DNA from: Planctomycetota bacterium
GTDB lineage: Bacteria > Planctomycetota > Brocadiia > JAADGH01
Length of the DNA: 64,000 nt
Direction: 5' to 3'
NCBI GenBank assembly: GCA_013152475.1
Contig: JAADGH010000247.1
Coordinates: 24,025-88,024 of the forward strand
The notes below the pieces were generated by a model. That model ran no database searches, was not told the origin of the DNA, and saw nothing but the letters and a program-made list of their open reading frames with translations. Numbering within the stretch: the stretch's first letter is position 1; every line of letters starts with the position of its first letter. Made by a program: the position numbers and the translations under genes. This document shows positions 16,902 through 26,223 of this stretch, piece after piece.

Positions 16902-18176
16902 ATGAAGAAGAAGTTGGTTGATCTTGCCATCATCGGCGCCGGTCCGGCGGGTCTTGCGGCGGCGTTGGAGGCGCGGACCGCTGGGGTGGAGGACCTTCTC
17001 ATCATCGAGCGGGACGAGCGCATCGGCGGCATCCTCAACCAGTGCATCCACACCGGATTCGGCCTGCGTCTATACGGCGAAGAAATGTCCGGCCCGGAAT
17101 ACATCGGGCGCTTCATTCGCGAATGCGAACGATTGCGGGTCCCCGTATCGCTCAATACCATGGTGACGGAGCTGGGCGGCGGCCGCACCCTCTGCGCGGT
17201 GGGGTATGAGGGCAAGATGGTGGAGATCAAGACCCAGGCGATCATTCTGGCCATGGGCTGCCGCGAACGCACACGGGAATCGATCCTTCTTCCCGGCACG
17301 CGACCGGCCGGGATATTCACCGCCGGCACGGCGCAGCGCCTGTTGAATATAGAAGGCGTGATGCCCGGCAAGGAGATTGTCATCGTCGGCAGCGGCGACA
17401 TCGGCCTGATCATGGCGCGACGCCTCACCCTCGAAGGGGCGCACGTGAAAGCCGTCGTGGAGATCATGCCCCATCCCGGTGGCATCACGCGGAACATCGT
17501 CCAGTGCCTGCAGGACTTCGACATCCCGCTCCACCTCCGCCACATCATCAGCGAAATCCGCGGGCGGCAGCGTGTGACGGGCGTCACGGCAGTCGAGGTC
17601 AATGAGGAGGGAAATGCCATTCCGGGAACGGAGAAGGACTTTGTGTGCGACACGGTCCTCGTCTCGGCGGGACTTATTCCTGAGAACGAGCTTTCCCGAA
17701 TGGCGGGCATCGAAATCGATCCGCTCACGAACGGCCCGGTGATCGACCAGGAAATGCGAACCAGCGTCCAGGGGATCTATGCCTGCGGCGATGTGGCCTA
17801 CGTCCACAACCTCGTGGACTGGGTGACGATGGAAGCCCAAGCTGCGGGGCGTGCGGCGGTAGCGCAGGTGATGGGGACGGAAAAGCCGGCCAGCAAGGTG
17901 GTCGATGTTATCCCTGGCGAAGGGGTGAACAATGTCGCGCCGCAGAAGCTGACCCTGAGCGACCGACCTCTCACCGGGGGCATCGCTGTTCGCGTAAAGG
18001 CAATCCGGCGTAACGTCCGTGCGCAGGTCCATGACGAGAACGGCGAACTGCTGCACTCGGTGAAGAAGCGAATCGTCAAGCCCGCGGAGATATTCGACAT
18101 CGAACTGGAAGATTTGAACCTTGGCGGCGCCGACAAGATCACCATTTCCATAAGCGACGGGGAATCCAAGCGATGA
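16902..18176 (+). CDS. NAD(P)/FAD-dependent oxidoreductase, glycerol-3-phosphate-dehydrogenase-associated type
   Basis: Flavoprotein of 424 aa with an N-terminal FAD-binding IIGAGPAG (10-17), a central NAD(P) motif IVIVGSGDIGL and a C-terminal IYACGDV that closes the FAD site. It matches the protein that in many anaerobes is encoded between a GlpA-type dehydrogenase and a DUF1667 protein. Here the DUF1667 gene is one gene downstream, beyond an SGNH hydrolase, and a GlpA-like gene lies at 48225. Predicted to relay electrons from a hydroxy-acid or polyol-phosphate oxidation. Overlaps the next gene by 4 bp. Confidence 0.88.
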   Translation: MKKKLVDLAIIGAGPAGLAAALEARTAGVEDLLIIERDERIGGILNQCIHTGFGLRLYGEEMSGPEYIGRFIRECERLRVPVSLNTMVTELGGGRTLCAVGYEGKMVEIKTQAIILAMGCRERTRESILLPGTRPAGIFTAGTAQRLLNIEGVMPGKEIVIVGSGDIGLIMARRLTLEGAHVKAVVEIMPHPGGITRNIVQCLQDFDIPLHLRHIISEIRGRQRVTGVTAVEVNEEGNAIPGTEKDFVCDTVLVSAGLIPENELSRMAGIEIDPLTNGPVIDQEMRTSVQGIYACGDVAYVHNLVDWVTMEAQAAGRAAVAQVMGTEKPASKVVDVIPGEGVNNVAPQKLTLSDRPLTGGIAVRVKAIRRNVRAQVHDENGELLHSVKKRIVKPAEIFDIELEDLNLGGADKITISISDGESKR

Positions 18177-19711
18177 AGCATAGACGCCTCGCCCTTGTCC
18201 TTATTTTCGTTGCGTGCAGTTTGGCGCGTGCCGACCGTCGTCCTCCTGCCAAGACCATGCGCTACGGAGACTTCGAGGCGCTGCGCTACTGGCGGGTGAC
18301 GCCCAAGGATGCGGGCAGGATCAAGTCGGTGTCCGGCAAGGAGAATGTCCACTCCGGCGAGCGTGCCGCGCGGATCGAGATCAGCCCCAAGGCCAAGAAG
18401 CCGGTCATCACACTCTACGGTTACCACAAGAACACCGAGACCGTCTATCCGGGCGAGGCCTACGTCTTCAGCCTCTGGATGCGAGGCAAGGGCAAGGCCA
18501 CGCTCACGCTCTTCGAATATGGTCGCAAGGACGAGGAAGGCAAGAAACCCCGCATCGGCTATCTGGGCCGGGCCGACCTCGGCCAACCGGTCGAGCTGTC
18601 CGAGCAGTGGCAGAAAATCGAGGGGGAGTACAAGCCGGACAAGGAGCAAATCAGCTACGTGGCGCCGTGTGTGCGACTGGAAGGGGAAGGCGCGTGGGCG
18701 TTAGTTGATGACGCGAGCTTCGAGGAGAAAACGTCGGATGTGTCCCTTGAAGTTGATCTGAAGCCGCGCGTGGCATCTCCCGGCGAGTTCTTTGAATATC
18801 GCATCAAGGTGGACGGTGCGGGGGCGGATGCGCGAGTCAATATGCTTCTCTACGATCCGCACGATTTCCTCAAGGAGAAGGCATCGAAACGTATCGGCAA
18901 GGATGGCATTGTCCAGGATCGGCTGCGCATTCCGGACAATGCAGAGGAGGGAATCCACCTCTTCCGTTTCAACGTTGCCGGCTCCGGGCCTGGCACGGGC
19001 CGACTCATGGAGGTCATGCCGAAGGAACTGAAAGAAAAGGTCATTTCGCTGGCGAGGGGGGTAACGTTTCAGAAACGTGAGAGACTGGTCTTCGTTGGTG
19101 ATTCGCTGACCGATCTCTTCCGGGGGCGAAACTATGTGGACAAGATCGATCTCTACCTTCGCACGGGCGCCTCCGGCGAGTTCGAGATCATCAACGCCGG
19201 CGTGGGCGGCGATATGATCAATCGCGTTGCGGCACGGCTCGAAAAGGACGTGATTGAAGTAAATCCCACGCATGTCTTCATCTTCCTCGGCCATAACGAC
19301 TCGAAGGTGGCCTGGCCGGAATACAAGAAGCACGCCTGCGAGGTGGATGTTTTTGTGCCGACCTATCGCGATGTGGTCAAACAGATCAAGGAAAAGACCG
19401 GTGCGAAGGTGACGATCATGTCGGCTACGTCGAGCGTGTGGGATATCTGCAAGGAGGCGGCCGATAAGCGTGCCGCGAAGAAGCAGCGGCACAATCTCTT
19501 CGGAAAGCCATCGGAGCTTGAGCTCTACAACAAGCTCGCCCGGCAGGTGGGCGATGAGTTCGGTTGCGACTACATCGACCTCTACACACCGCTCAAGGAC
19601 ATCCCCGAGAAGCGGAGCTACTTCACGAAGGACGGCGTTCACGTCTCGGAAAAAGGCAATCGCTTTATTGCCATCGAGGTCCTCAAGTATTTGGCCGGAA
19701 GCAGGGACTGA
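18173..19711 (+). CDS. secreted SGNH hydrolase with N-terminal carbohydrate-binding-type domain
   Basis: Exported protein of 512 aa with a signal peptide ending near residue 21. Residues ~25-185 look like a CBM4/9-type beta-sandwich (YVFSLWMRGKGKATL, ALVDDASFEE); ~190-290 is a second beta domain. The C-terminal ~220 residues are SGNH: FVGDSLTD, NAGVGGDM, FLGHNDS and DGVHVSEKGN. Likely a cell-surface carbohydrate esterase. It is translationally coupled (ATGA) to the FAD oxidoreductase and ends one base before the DUF1667 start, an odd insertion between two redox partners. Confidence 0.88.
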   Translation: MKHRRLALVLIFVACSLARADRRPPAKTMRYGDFEALRYWRVTPKDAGRIKSVSGKENVHSGERAARIEISPKAKKPVITLYGYHKNTETVYPGEAYVFSLWMRGKGKATLTLFEYGRKDEEGKKPRIGYLGRADLGQPVELSEQWQKIEGEYKPDKEQISYVAPCVRLEGEGAWALVDDASFEEKTSDVSLEVDLKPRVASPGEFFEYRIKVDGAGADARVNMLLYDPHDFLKEKASKRIGKDGIVQDRLRIPDNAEEGIHLFRFNVAGSGPGTGRLMEVMPKELKEKVISLARGVTFQKRERLVFVGDSLTDLFRGRNYVDKIDLYLRTGASGEFEIINAGVGGDMINRVAARLEKDVIEVNPTHVFIFLGHNDSKVAWPEYKKHACEVDVFVPTYRDVVKQIKEKTGAKVTIMSATSSVWDICKEAADKRAAKKQRHNLFGKPSELELYNKLARQVGDEFGCDYIDLYTPLKDIPEKRSYFTKDGVHVSEKGNRFIAIEVLKYLAGSRD

Positions 19712-19712
19712 C

Positions 19713-20078
19713 ATGCAGAAAGAATACACATGCACCGTCTGCCCCATGGGATGCACGCTGATCGTGACCTACGAAGGCGACGAGATCATTGACGTTACGG
19801 GGTATGAGTGCAACAAGGGCACGGACTACGCCACGAAGGAGCACACCAGTCCCGAACGCATGCTCACCACCACCGTTCGGGTGGAGGGCGGCGAATTGCC
19901 CCTCGTGCCCGTCCGCACGACGGACCCCATCCCGAAGGGGGTAATGCTCTATTGCATGGAAGCCCTTGCGAAGGTCGAGGTCGCCGCGCCTGTCAAGGAG
20001 GGCGACACCATCGTCTCCGATATTCTCGGCACGGGGGTCAATATCATCGCTACGCGCAGCGTCGGGAAGCCCGGTTGA
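19713..20078 (+). CDS. DUF1667 protein, partner of GlpA-type oxidoreductases
   Basis: Small protein of 121 aa. The N-terminal CTVCPMGC provides a cysteine cluster that probably binds a metal or Fe-S centre, followed by YECNKGTDYA with another Cys. These features identify the DUF1667 family, which regularly accompanies an NAD(P)/FAD oxidoreductase and a GlpA-like dehydrogenase and may act as an electron-transfer subunit. Start ATG 19713 is one base past the SGNH stop; the open frame continues upstream only as a shadow of that gene. Confidence 0.85.
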   Translation: MQKEYTCTVCPMGCTLIVTYEGDEIIDVTGYECNKGTDYATKEHTSPERMLTTTVRVEGGELPLVPVRTTDPIPKGVMLYCMEALAKVEVAAPVKEGDTIVSDILGTGVNIIATRSVGKPG

Positions 20079-20109
20079 TCTCCGACGAATGGTCCCCTCG
20101 GCTTTTCGC

Positions 20110-20138
20110 TTGAGAATTTTCCGCTGGGATGGTAGTAC
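20110..20138 (+). promoter_or_regulatory. weak candidate promoter for the 1395-aa ATPase gene
   Basis: TTGAGA (20110-20115) with TAGTAC 17 bp on, or TACACT (20136-20141) 20 bp on. Neither pairing is convincing; this is the best candidate in the 114-bp gap. Confidence 0.3.
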
Positions 20139-20192
20139 ACTGCCCTGACGTAATGGATTTCAATTTGCGTGATAGGCTTCAGGTGTTGACCA

Positions 20193-23100
20193 ATGAGCGA
20201 GGGGAGATATCCGCGCCCCCGTCGGGCATGGTTGGTGGCGATTGTGCTTCTTTCCGCCGCCGTTACGCTCCATGCGCAGCAGACGGGCAAGACATCGGCG
20301 AAGAAGAACGGCAAGCCGGCGACAGAGAAACTTGCGAAAGAGACGCCGGCGAACCCCGCCCGGTGTCTCGGTCTTGCCGAGGATCTGCTGAACCACGCCA
20401 ACACGTATTACTGGCTTGCGCGTGCCCGTGGCGATGCCCCGTATGAATTCGAGAAGGCGGCAGACTTTGCACGGCAAGCGGTCGATAAACTCAACGCGAT
20501 TCCGAAAGTTAAGCAGAATGCTGCGCAGATCGACAAGTTGCTCCAGGAGGCGAAAGCGCACATCAACGGGCTGAAGGAGAGGGAGCACACCGGCTCCAAG
20601 GCCCTCTCGAACACCGTCCCGCTCTACCACATGCTGTTGAAGCTCGACGAGACGTTCGAGTTTCAGGAAGATCCCAACGAAGCGGTTGTGCGCAAGGCAA
20701 TCCGTACACTATGGGAGACGTTTGGCCCGAAGATCATCGGCGTGCCTCAGGCCTACGTTGTGATTCTGTCCGACCCGAAATCGGAGCGCACCGAGGAGAT
20801 CGTCAACGAGTTCCTCAATGAAAATTGTAACGCCTACGTCATCAGTCCTCATGAGATTGCACGGTATCTCAGTCCGGAGGAGATCGAGCAGATCTATACC
20901 GACATCGCAAAGCCGGCGCCGTGGCTGAAACTGGCCAAGAGTTATAACGCCCTCGGCATTACGATCATCCGTATTGTGAAAAACGACATTGTGGGGGACA
21001 TTTACTACTTCGGCGCATATTACCATCGCATGGACGCCATGCGGTTCAAGAAGATCAACAAAACCGCATATTCCGATGGCTTTCTGCAGGACGCGCGCCG
21101 GACAAAGTACATTGCGTGGACATTGCTGTTTGTCATCATTTTGCTCGCGACGGCCTCTACGCCTCTGTTCAACATTCTCAACAAGGAAAGCACGGGACAC
21201 TTCGCACCGTTCTGGGTGGGCGGCGTAGCCTGTGTGTTGGGCATTGGCGTCTTCTGGAGCGCGCTCAAGGCCCTGGCCGCGGCATCGCCCCCCCCCTTGG
21301 AGGAGTACTTCCACCCGGCGGCGTATCTCTGGTACTTCGGCGCGGCGGCGACGTACACCATCACGCCACTGGCCGTCTGCTACCTGACCTTTTCCCGCGT
21401 CGCCTATACCAAGGACAGGCTCAACAACCCGGAGGTGATCTCGGCCATTGCCTTTGGGTCTTTGGCCGCGGCCCCGGCGCTGATGGGGTACTATTCCATC
21501 CTTCGGTTCGACCTGGGGTCCACGCTGCCCCATGTTATCGGATGGCTCCTGGCATTGTGGATACTGTCTTTCTTCCTTGGGCGGTCGTTTTCGGAGAGCG
21601 CCATCAAGCGGGAGACGCGCTGCACGGTCGAGTACGTCATCCTGGCGGTTGTCATCTACCTCATCGGACTGCTGATGCTGTTCTGGACGCATTATTCGTG
21701 GCTATGGCCGGTCATCATTGCCGCCATTGCCGCTCCTGCGGGACGCTATGGGCCGAGACTTATATTTTGCATTATCGAAAAAATCAAAGCGGCAAAAGAA
21801 TCCGCATCGGACGATCTCGTGGATGGGCTGGAGTGGCTCGCGGAGCAGACATCGAACCCGGCGGAGTACATCCTGCCGCAGGAGGGGGTTCTGGAGGAGC
21901 CGGCGGAGTTCGTCATCGCAAACACGGATGCCCTTCTCCAGGTTATCTACATCGAGGCCCCCCAGGGCTGCGGCAAGACACGCACAGCGAAAGAAATCGC
22001 CGATGAAATTAAACGGCGCTACGAGGAGGCGGGAAGGCAGACGATCATCCTCTTCGGGGATTGCGACGAGTTTGCAGGAGAGGGGAACGCCATCCCCTAC
22101 GAACCCTTCGCGCAGGCCATGGGCGACTTCCTGGGGGTGGGCCGCTTCGATGATCCGACGCAGAAGGCGGAGAAGATCAAGAGCGGCCTGACGAAAATGG
22201 GCCTCAATGTCGCCCTCAGCAGCGTGGGCCTGAATGCCATTGGTTCGCTCCTCGACACGCAGGAAGAAGCCACGGCGGATAAGAAGACCACCGCGAACGA
22301 GATGGCCTACGTCGTGACGCAGGGCCTCATCAACCTATCCAATAGCGCGCGGGTCGTGTTCATCATTGATGATATTCACTGGATGGATCCGGTGACGTTT
22401 GAGATGTTTCAGAAGCTGTTCGAACTGTTAATGCAGGAGTTCGAGAACAACGAGATCAGCTTCATTCTCACTGCCAAGTCGCCGGAGCCGGGCATGCAAA
22501 CCGGACCCGCCGTGCCGTTTGTCAAGCAGATGGCCAAAGAGGGCAAGATCAACTTTTACGCCAAAGTGAATCAGAGCGCCCTCGAACATCGAGGGCTGAT
22601 CGAGGGGCTTCTCGACAGCCTGCGATTCGACTACGACTCGCGCATGCGGCTCGGCTACTTTCTCCGCGAGAGCGGCATCGGCCGCCCGCTGCACATCCTC
22701 CAGACCGTCAAGACCATGATCGACAACGAGATGATCGAGTATGTCGGGGCAAAGTTTGTCATCAAGAGGGAAGTCGATCTCGCGAAGCTCCCCCAGCCCG
22801 ACGATTTCGTCCGCATGGTGAAGACCCAGCTCGAAGGGCTGGACCCGCGTGTTGTCGGGATTCTTGAGTGTGCCGCCATCATCGGCCGGGACTTCCGGGC
22901 CAACATCCTCGCGGACATCTACGATGTCGACCGCCTGGAGCTCCTCGATATGCTTCGCAAAGCGGAAAAAAGCAATCTTATCGTGGATGTGCGCGAGACG
23001 CACGATCTGTTCCGCTTCACGTCGAAGAATACGATCTCGGTCCTCCGCAACATGTCGAACCTGTCGTCGCGTCCCGACGAGAAGCTGTCGGAGATGGTGA

Positions 23101-24380
23101 AGGAGTACCAGTATCGCTACATCAATGTCCGAGAGAAGGAGCTGAAGAAGGCCGGCATTGAGATCACGGATGCCGCGCTTTCCGACATCACGAGCCTGGC
23201 CACACGGGCCTTCCTGATCCGGGATGTGATGCCTGCAAAGGCCCTTCTTTTGAATAAGGCCGCGGCAGAAAAGAGCTACGAGCGCGGTCGGACGCTCGAC
23301 GCGAAGAATTACTATGACAACTGCGTTGCGATCATTCGAGAGGGCTACGCCATCGGCGACGCCGAGATGCTGCCCATTCTCCTTTCGTATTCGCGATGCC
23401 TGCTCGACGCGCAGGGAGACAAGGACGTTGTGAGGAAGAATATCGAGATTGCGCGTGAACTCATCGAAAAGAGCGCCAGCGAATATGGCGAGGAACAGGC
23501 GGAGCTTCTGCTGCTCGAATGCTACGCCCGCTATCAGGAGAAGGAATTTGATCGCGCCGTGGAATTGGCGCAGCAGGTCTTGGATCACCCAAGCGCCACG
23601 CGTCCGCAGCGCATTCGCGCACAGTATCGGATCGTGTCGGCCATGCCCATCGATTCTCCCGAACGGGACGAAGGCGCCCGAAACGCCTACAAGGCGTTCA
23701 TCAAGGACATCGACAAAGAGCTGGCCGTGACAGAGGACAAGGCGATTGCCGACCAGATGCTCACGACGAAGTCGAACGCCCTCGACAGACTTGGCCTCCT
23801 TCTCCTGCGGGGATTTGGCGACACCGAGGAGGCGCTCGAACACTTTGACGCGAGCATTGCCATCAATGATGAGACGGCAATCAATGATCGCCGGGGCGTG
23901 GCCCTGTCGCGCAGCGGGCGGGCGGAGTGCTACCTTGCCTGCGGGCGCACGGAGGAGGCCATCAAGGAATACGAGCAGAGCCTCATGCTCTTCGAGCTTA
24001 CCGGTTCGACACCGAACATTGTACGCGTTACCGCCAGCTTGGCTGGCATCTATCGGCAGGAGGGACGATTGAACGAGGCGGATACCTACTACAACCGGAG
24101 TCACTCCTACGCCAAGACGTCGAACCTTATAGGCGGACAGCTAAAGGCGATCGCGGGCATCATCGAGACGGCCCTCGATTCCGGCAAGGGGGACGACTTG
24201 GCCAATGGGGTGGCGAAACTTGAGGCCTGCCTCAAGAATCTGAGCGATGAGAAGAAATCCAAGGTCCCCAGGGCCATCGAGACTGCGGCTGCTGCCTTGA
24301 AGCGCCTTCGCAAAAGCGGGAAATACGATCGGCTCAAAGTGGACAGCCTGATGGCTTCTCTGTCGCCGGAAGATGCCTGA
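20193..24380 (+). CDS. membrane-anchored AAA/STAND-like ATPase with TPR C-terminus
   Basis: Protein of 1395 aa. Residues 12-28 are a signal sequence or first membrane helix, followed by a ~270-residue, probably extracytoplasmic, region. Several membrane helices lie between ~304 and ~525 (for example WTLLFVIILLA, YVILAVVIYLIGLLMLF). The ATPase follows: Walker A APQGCGKT near 588-595 and Walker B VVFIIDDIHWMD near 719-730, a layout like AAA_16/STAND regulators. From ~1000 to the end the sequence is helical with TPR-like repeats (ALEHFDASIAIND, AIKEYEQSLMLFE). No effector domain such as a cyclase, kinase or nuclease is recognisable. Probably a transmembrane sensor; the ligand is unknown. Confidence 0.85.
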   Translation: MSEGRYPRPRRAWLVAIVLLSAAVTLHAQQTGKTSAKKNGKPATEKLAKETPANPARCLGLAEDLLNHANTYYWLARARGDAPYEFEKAADFARQAVDKLNAIPKVKQNAAQIDKLLQEAKAHINGLKEREHTGSKALSNTVPLYHMLLKLDETFEFQEDPNEAVVRKAIRTLWETFGPKIIGVPQAYVVILSDPKSERTEEIVNEFLNENCNAYVISPHEIARYLSPEEIEQIYTDIAKPAPWLKLAKSYNALGITIIRIVKNDIVGDIYYFGAYYHRMDAMRFKKINKTAYSDGFLQDARRTKYIAWTLLFVIILLATASTPLFNILNKESTGHFAPFWVGGVACVLGIGVFWSALKALAAASPPPLEEYFHPAAYLWYFGAAATYTITPLAVCYLTFSRVAYTKDRLNNPEVISAIAFGSLAAAPALMGYYSILRFDLGSTLPHVIGWLLALWILSFFLGRSFSESAIKRETRCTVEYVILAVVIYLIGLLMLFWTHYSWLWPVIIAAIAAPAGRYGPRLIFCIIEKIKAAKESASDDLVDGLEWLAEQTSNPAEYILPQEGVLEEPAEFVIANTDALLQVIYIEAPQGCGKTRTAKEIADEIKRRYEEAGRQTIILFGDCDEFAGEGNAIPYEPFAQAMGDFLGVGRFDDPTQKAEKIKSGLTKMGLNVALSSVGLNAIGSLLDTQEEATADKKTTANEMAYVVTQGLINLSNSARVVFIIDDIHWMDPVTFEMFQKLFELLMQEFENNEISFILTAKSPEPGMQTGPAVPFVKQMAKEGKINFYAKVNQSALEHRGLIEGLLDSLRFDYDSRMRLGYFLRESGIGRPLHILQTVKTMIDNEMIEYVGAKFVIKREVDLAKLPQPDDFVRMVKTQLEGLDPRVVGILECAAIIGRDFRANILADIYDVDRLELLDMLRKAEKSNLIVDVRETHDLFRFTSKNTISVLRNMSNLSSRPDEKLSEMVKEYQYRYINVREKELKKAGIEITDAALSDITSLATRAFLIRDVMPAKALLLNKAAAEKSYERGRTLDAKNYYDNCVAIIREGYAIGDAEMLPILLSYSRCLLDAQGDKDVVRKNIEIARELIEKSASEYGEEQAELLLLECYARYQEKEFDRAVELAQQVLDHPSATRPQRIRAQYRIVSAMPIDSPERDEGARNAYKAFIKDIDKELAVTEDKAIADQMLTTKSNALDRLGLLLLRGFGDTEEALEHFDASIAINDETAINDRRGVALSRSGRAECYLACGRTEEAIKEYEQSLMLFELTGSTPNIVRVTASLAGIYRQEGRLNEADTYYNRSHSYAKTSNLIGGQLKAIAGIIETALDSGKGDDLANGVAKLEACLKNLSDEKKSKVPRAIETAAAALKRLRKSGKYDRLKVDSLMASLSPEDA

Positions 24381-24401
24381 CGAACGGGGTCTTTTGTTTC
24401 C

Positions 24402-24430
24402 TTGACTTCACCCGCCTGGAGGAGCATAAT
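24402..24430 (+). promoter_or_regulatory. sigma-70 promoter for the radical SAM gene
   Basis: TTGACT (24402-24407), 17-bp spacer, CATAAT (24425-24430), giving a leader of about 50 nt before 24488. Confidence 0.7.
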
Positions 24431-24487
24431 ACTGCTTTTGTTCCCACGCTTTTGTCGTAACGTCGTAATGCCGAGAAGGAACCATTC

Positions 24488-26065
24488 ATGCGCGTACTGC
24501 TGTTTTCCATGCCCGACACCATGCCGAACTTCCGCGGCGGGCTGAATCGCTGGCCGAGCCTGGCGCTTTGCAGTCTGGCCGCTTCGGCGCCGGAGCATGA
24601 GGTGGTGGTGGCCGACCTCTGCTGCCGACGTGATGACGTGCCGGGAGCGGTCAAGGAAGCCCTAACGGAAGTCAGGCCGGATGTCGTTGGCGTATCTGCC
24701 ATGAGTTTCCAATTCTATACGGCGTGCGGCGTGGCCAGGATTGTGCGGAAGCATGACCCGCAGATCAAGGTCATGGGCGGCGGCTACCACGTGATGCTGC
24801 TCGCCGAGGAAATTGCCAAGAGCGAAGACGAAGGTCTCTTCGATTTCCTGGTCCGCGGCGAGGGGGAGAGGACTTTCCCCAAGCTGCTCCATGCGCTGGC
24901 CCACAAGAAAAACGACAGCCGGTTTGATGATATTCCCGGGCTGTCCTTCCGGGCCAATGGCCACTGGGTTCACAACTCCCGCTCACGGGACAATCTCGAT
25001 CTGTCCGCAATCAGGCCGCCAAACCGCTCCACTCGCTTTTGGTCGAGCTACCGAATTTTTTTCCAGGGGTTGGACCTGGTCGAGACATCTCGGGGCTGCA
25101 CCATGCCGTGCAACTTCTGTTGCATTCGCCGGATGTACGGCAAGACGTACAGGGAATATCCCCTCGAAAGGGTCATCGCCGACATCGCAGATGCGAAAAA
25201 ACACGGCGCCAGCTTCATCGGGTTCCCGGATGACAACATTACGCTGAAGATTGACCGGTTCGAGGCCCTTTGCGACGCGATCATCAAGGCGGGGCATGAC
25301 AACGTCCGGTATTTTGTTCAAGGGAGCTCGCGTGGAATCGCATCGAATGAGACGCTGGTGAAAAAGATGAGCCGGGCGGGGTTTCTCATCTGCTTCCTGG
25401 GCATCGAAAACGTCACCGAGCGCAACCTGAAGTTCATGAAAAAGGGCAAGATCGTCGATTACTCGAAACGCGCCATCGAACTGTGCCACAAATACAACAT
25501 CCTCGTCATTGGGGGGCTGCTCCTCGGCAACCCGGACGACCGGGAGGAGGACATCGCGGAAAACTACCAGTTTCTCCGCGACAACGACGTCGAGTACCAT
25601 TCGGATCAGATTCTTTCCCCCTTCGTTGGCACGCCGCTGCGCGATGAGTTTTCCCGGCAGGGGCTGATCACCAATGCCACGGACTTTCGCTATTATAACG
25701 GTTTCTGGGCCAACACCAAGACCCGGCACCTCTCGAGCGACCAGTTGCAGTTTCTCAAATGGAAGTACCATCGTATGAACTCCTTGCTCTTCCGGCCCGA
25801 ACCAAAGGCGGCGAAGAGGAGGCTGCCTCTCTATAGCGCCTATCGGCAACTGATCGGCCTGCCCATAAGACGGTTCAAGGACCGTCGCCGGTTCAGGAAC
25901 GCCACCGACTACGATCTCTACCGCGAGGCCATGGCCGACGCCTGGCGCTACAACCTGTTCTTCGACGACAAGCCGCCCTCCACGCACGTCGATGTGGGCC
26001 TTCCTGAAACATCGAGGGCCGCCCCTTTCAAGCCCATTCCCGCCAGAGAAGCGGGGTTGATTTGA
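24488..26065 (+). CDS. B12-binding-domain radical SAM protein
   Basis: Protein of 525 aa. Residues ~1-150 resemble a cobalamin-binding Rossmann domain (VLLFSMPD start, VMGGGYHVML). The radical SAM motif is CTMPCNFC, with the CxxxCxxC cysteines at 204, 208 and 211, followed by the usual barrel. The cobalamin DxHxxG-type motif is not obvious, as in many family members. Such enzymes methylate or rearrange unactivated carbons in lipids, cofactors or antibiotics; nothing nearby names the substrate. Monocistronic by its own promoter and the palindrome downstream. Confidence 0.88.
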   Translation: MRVLLFSMPDTMPNFRGGLNRWPSLALCSLAASAPEHEVVVADLCCRRDDVPGAVKEALTEVRPDVVGVSAMSFQFYTACGVARIVRKHDPQIKVMGGGYHVMLLAEEIAKSEDEGLFDFLVRGEGERTFPKLLHALAHKKNDSRFDDIPGLSFRANGHWVHNSRSRDNLDLSAIRPPNRSTRFWSSYRIFFQGLDLVETSRGCTMPCNFCCIRRMYGKTYREYPLERVIADIADAKKHGASFIGFPDDNITLKIDRFEALCDAIIKAGHDNVRYFVQGSSRGIASNETLVKKMSRAGFLICFLGIENVTERNLKFMKKGKIVDYSKRAIELCHKYNILVIGGLLLGNPDDREEDIAENYQFLRDNDVEYHSDQILSPFVGTPLRDEFSRQGLITNATDFRYYNGFWANTKTRHLSSDQLQFLKWKYHRMNSLLFRPEPKAAKRRLPLYSAYRQLIGLPIRRFKDRRRFRNATDYDLYREAMADAWRYNLFFDDKPPSTHVDVGLPETSRAAPFKPIPAREAGLI

Positions 26066-26127
26066 TCGCAGATGACATCGCGCGGGGTTGAGCGTGCGGA
26101 TGTCGGAGTGCTCAGTGAATCCCAAGA

Positions 26128-26151
26128 CACGCTCAAACAAGTTTGAGCGTG
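26128..26151. promoter_or_regulatory. perfect 24-bp palindrome, candidate operator or terminator
   Basis: CACGCTCAAAC (26128-26138), two bases, then GTTTGAGCGTG (26141-26151). A third copy of the half-site, TTGAGCGTG, lies at 26088-26096. No T-tract follows, so an operator for the methyltransferase gene 73 bp downstream seems at least as likely as a terminator for the radical SAM gene. Confidence 0.55.
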
Positions 26152-26223
26152 GCGCCCGGCGAAGCGCGGCGCGGACTCGCAATGGCAATAGCAAGAGACT
26201 TACACGAGACCTCTCAGAATTGA

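Noticed and set aside
22428..24104. 558-codon open frame antisense to the membrane ATPase gene
   Set aside because: Same kind of GC-driven shadow; the sense strand carries Walker motifs and TPR repeats.
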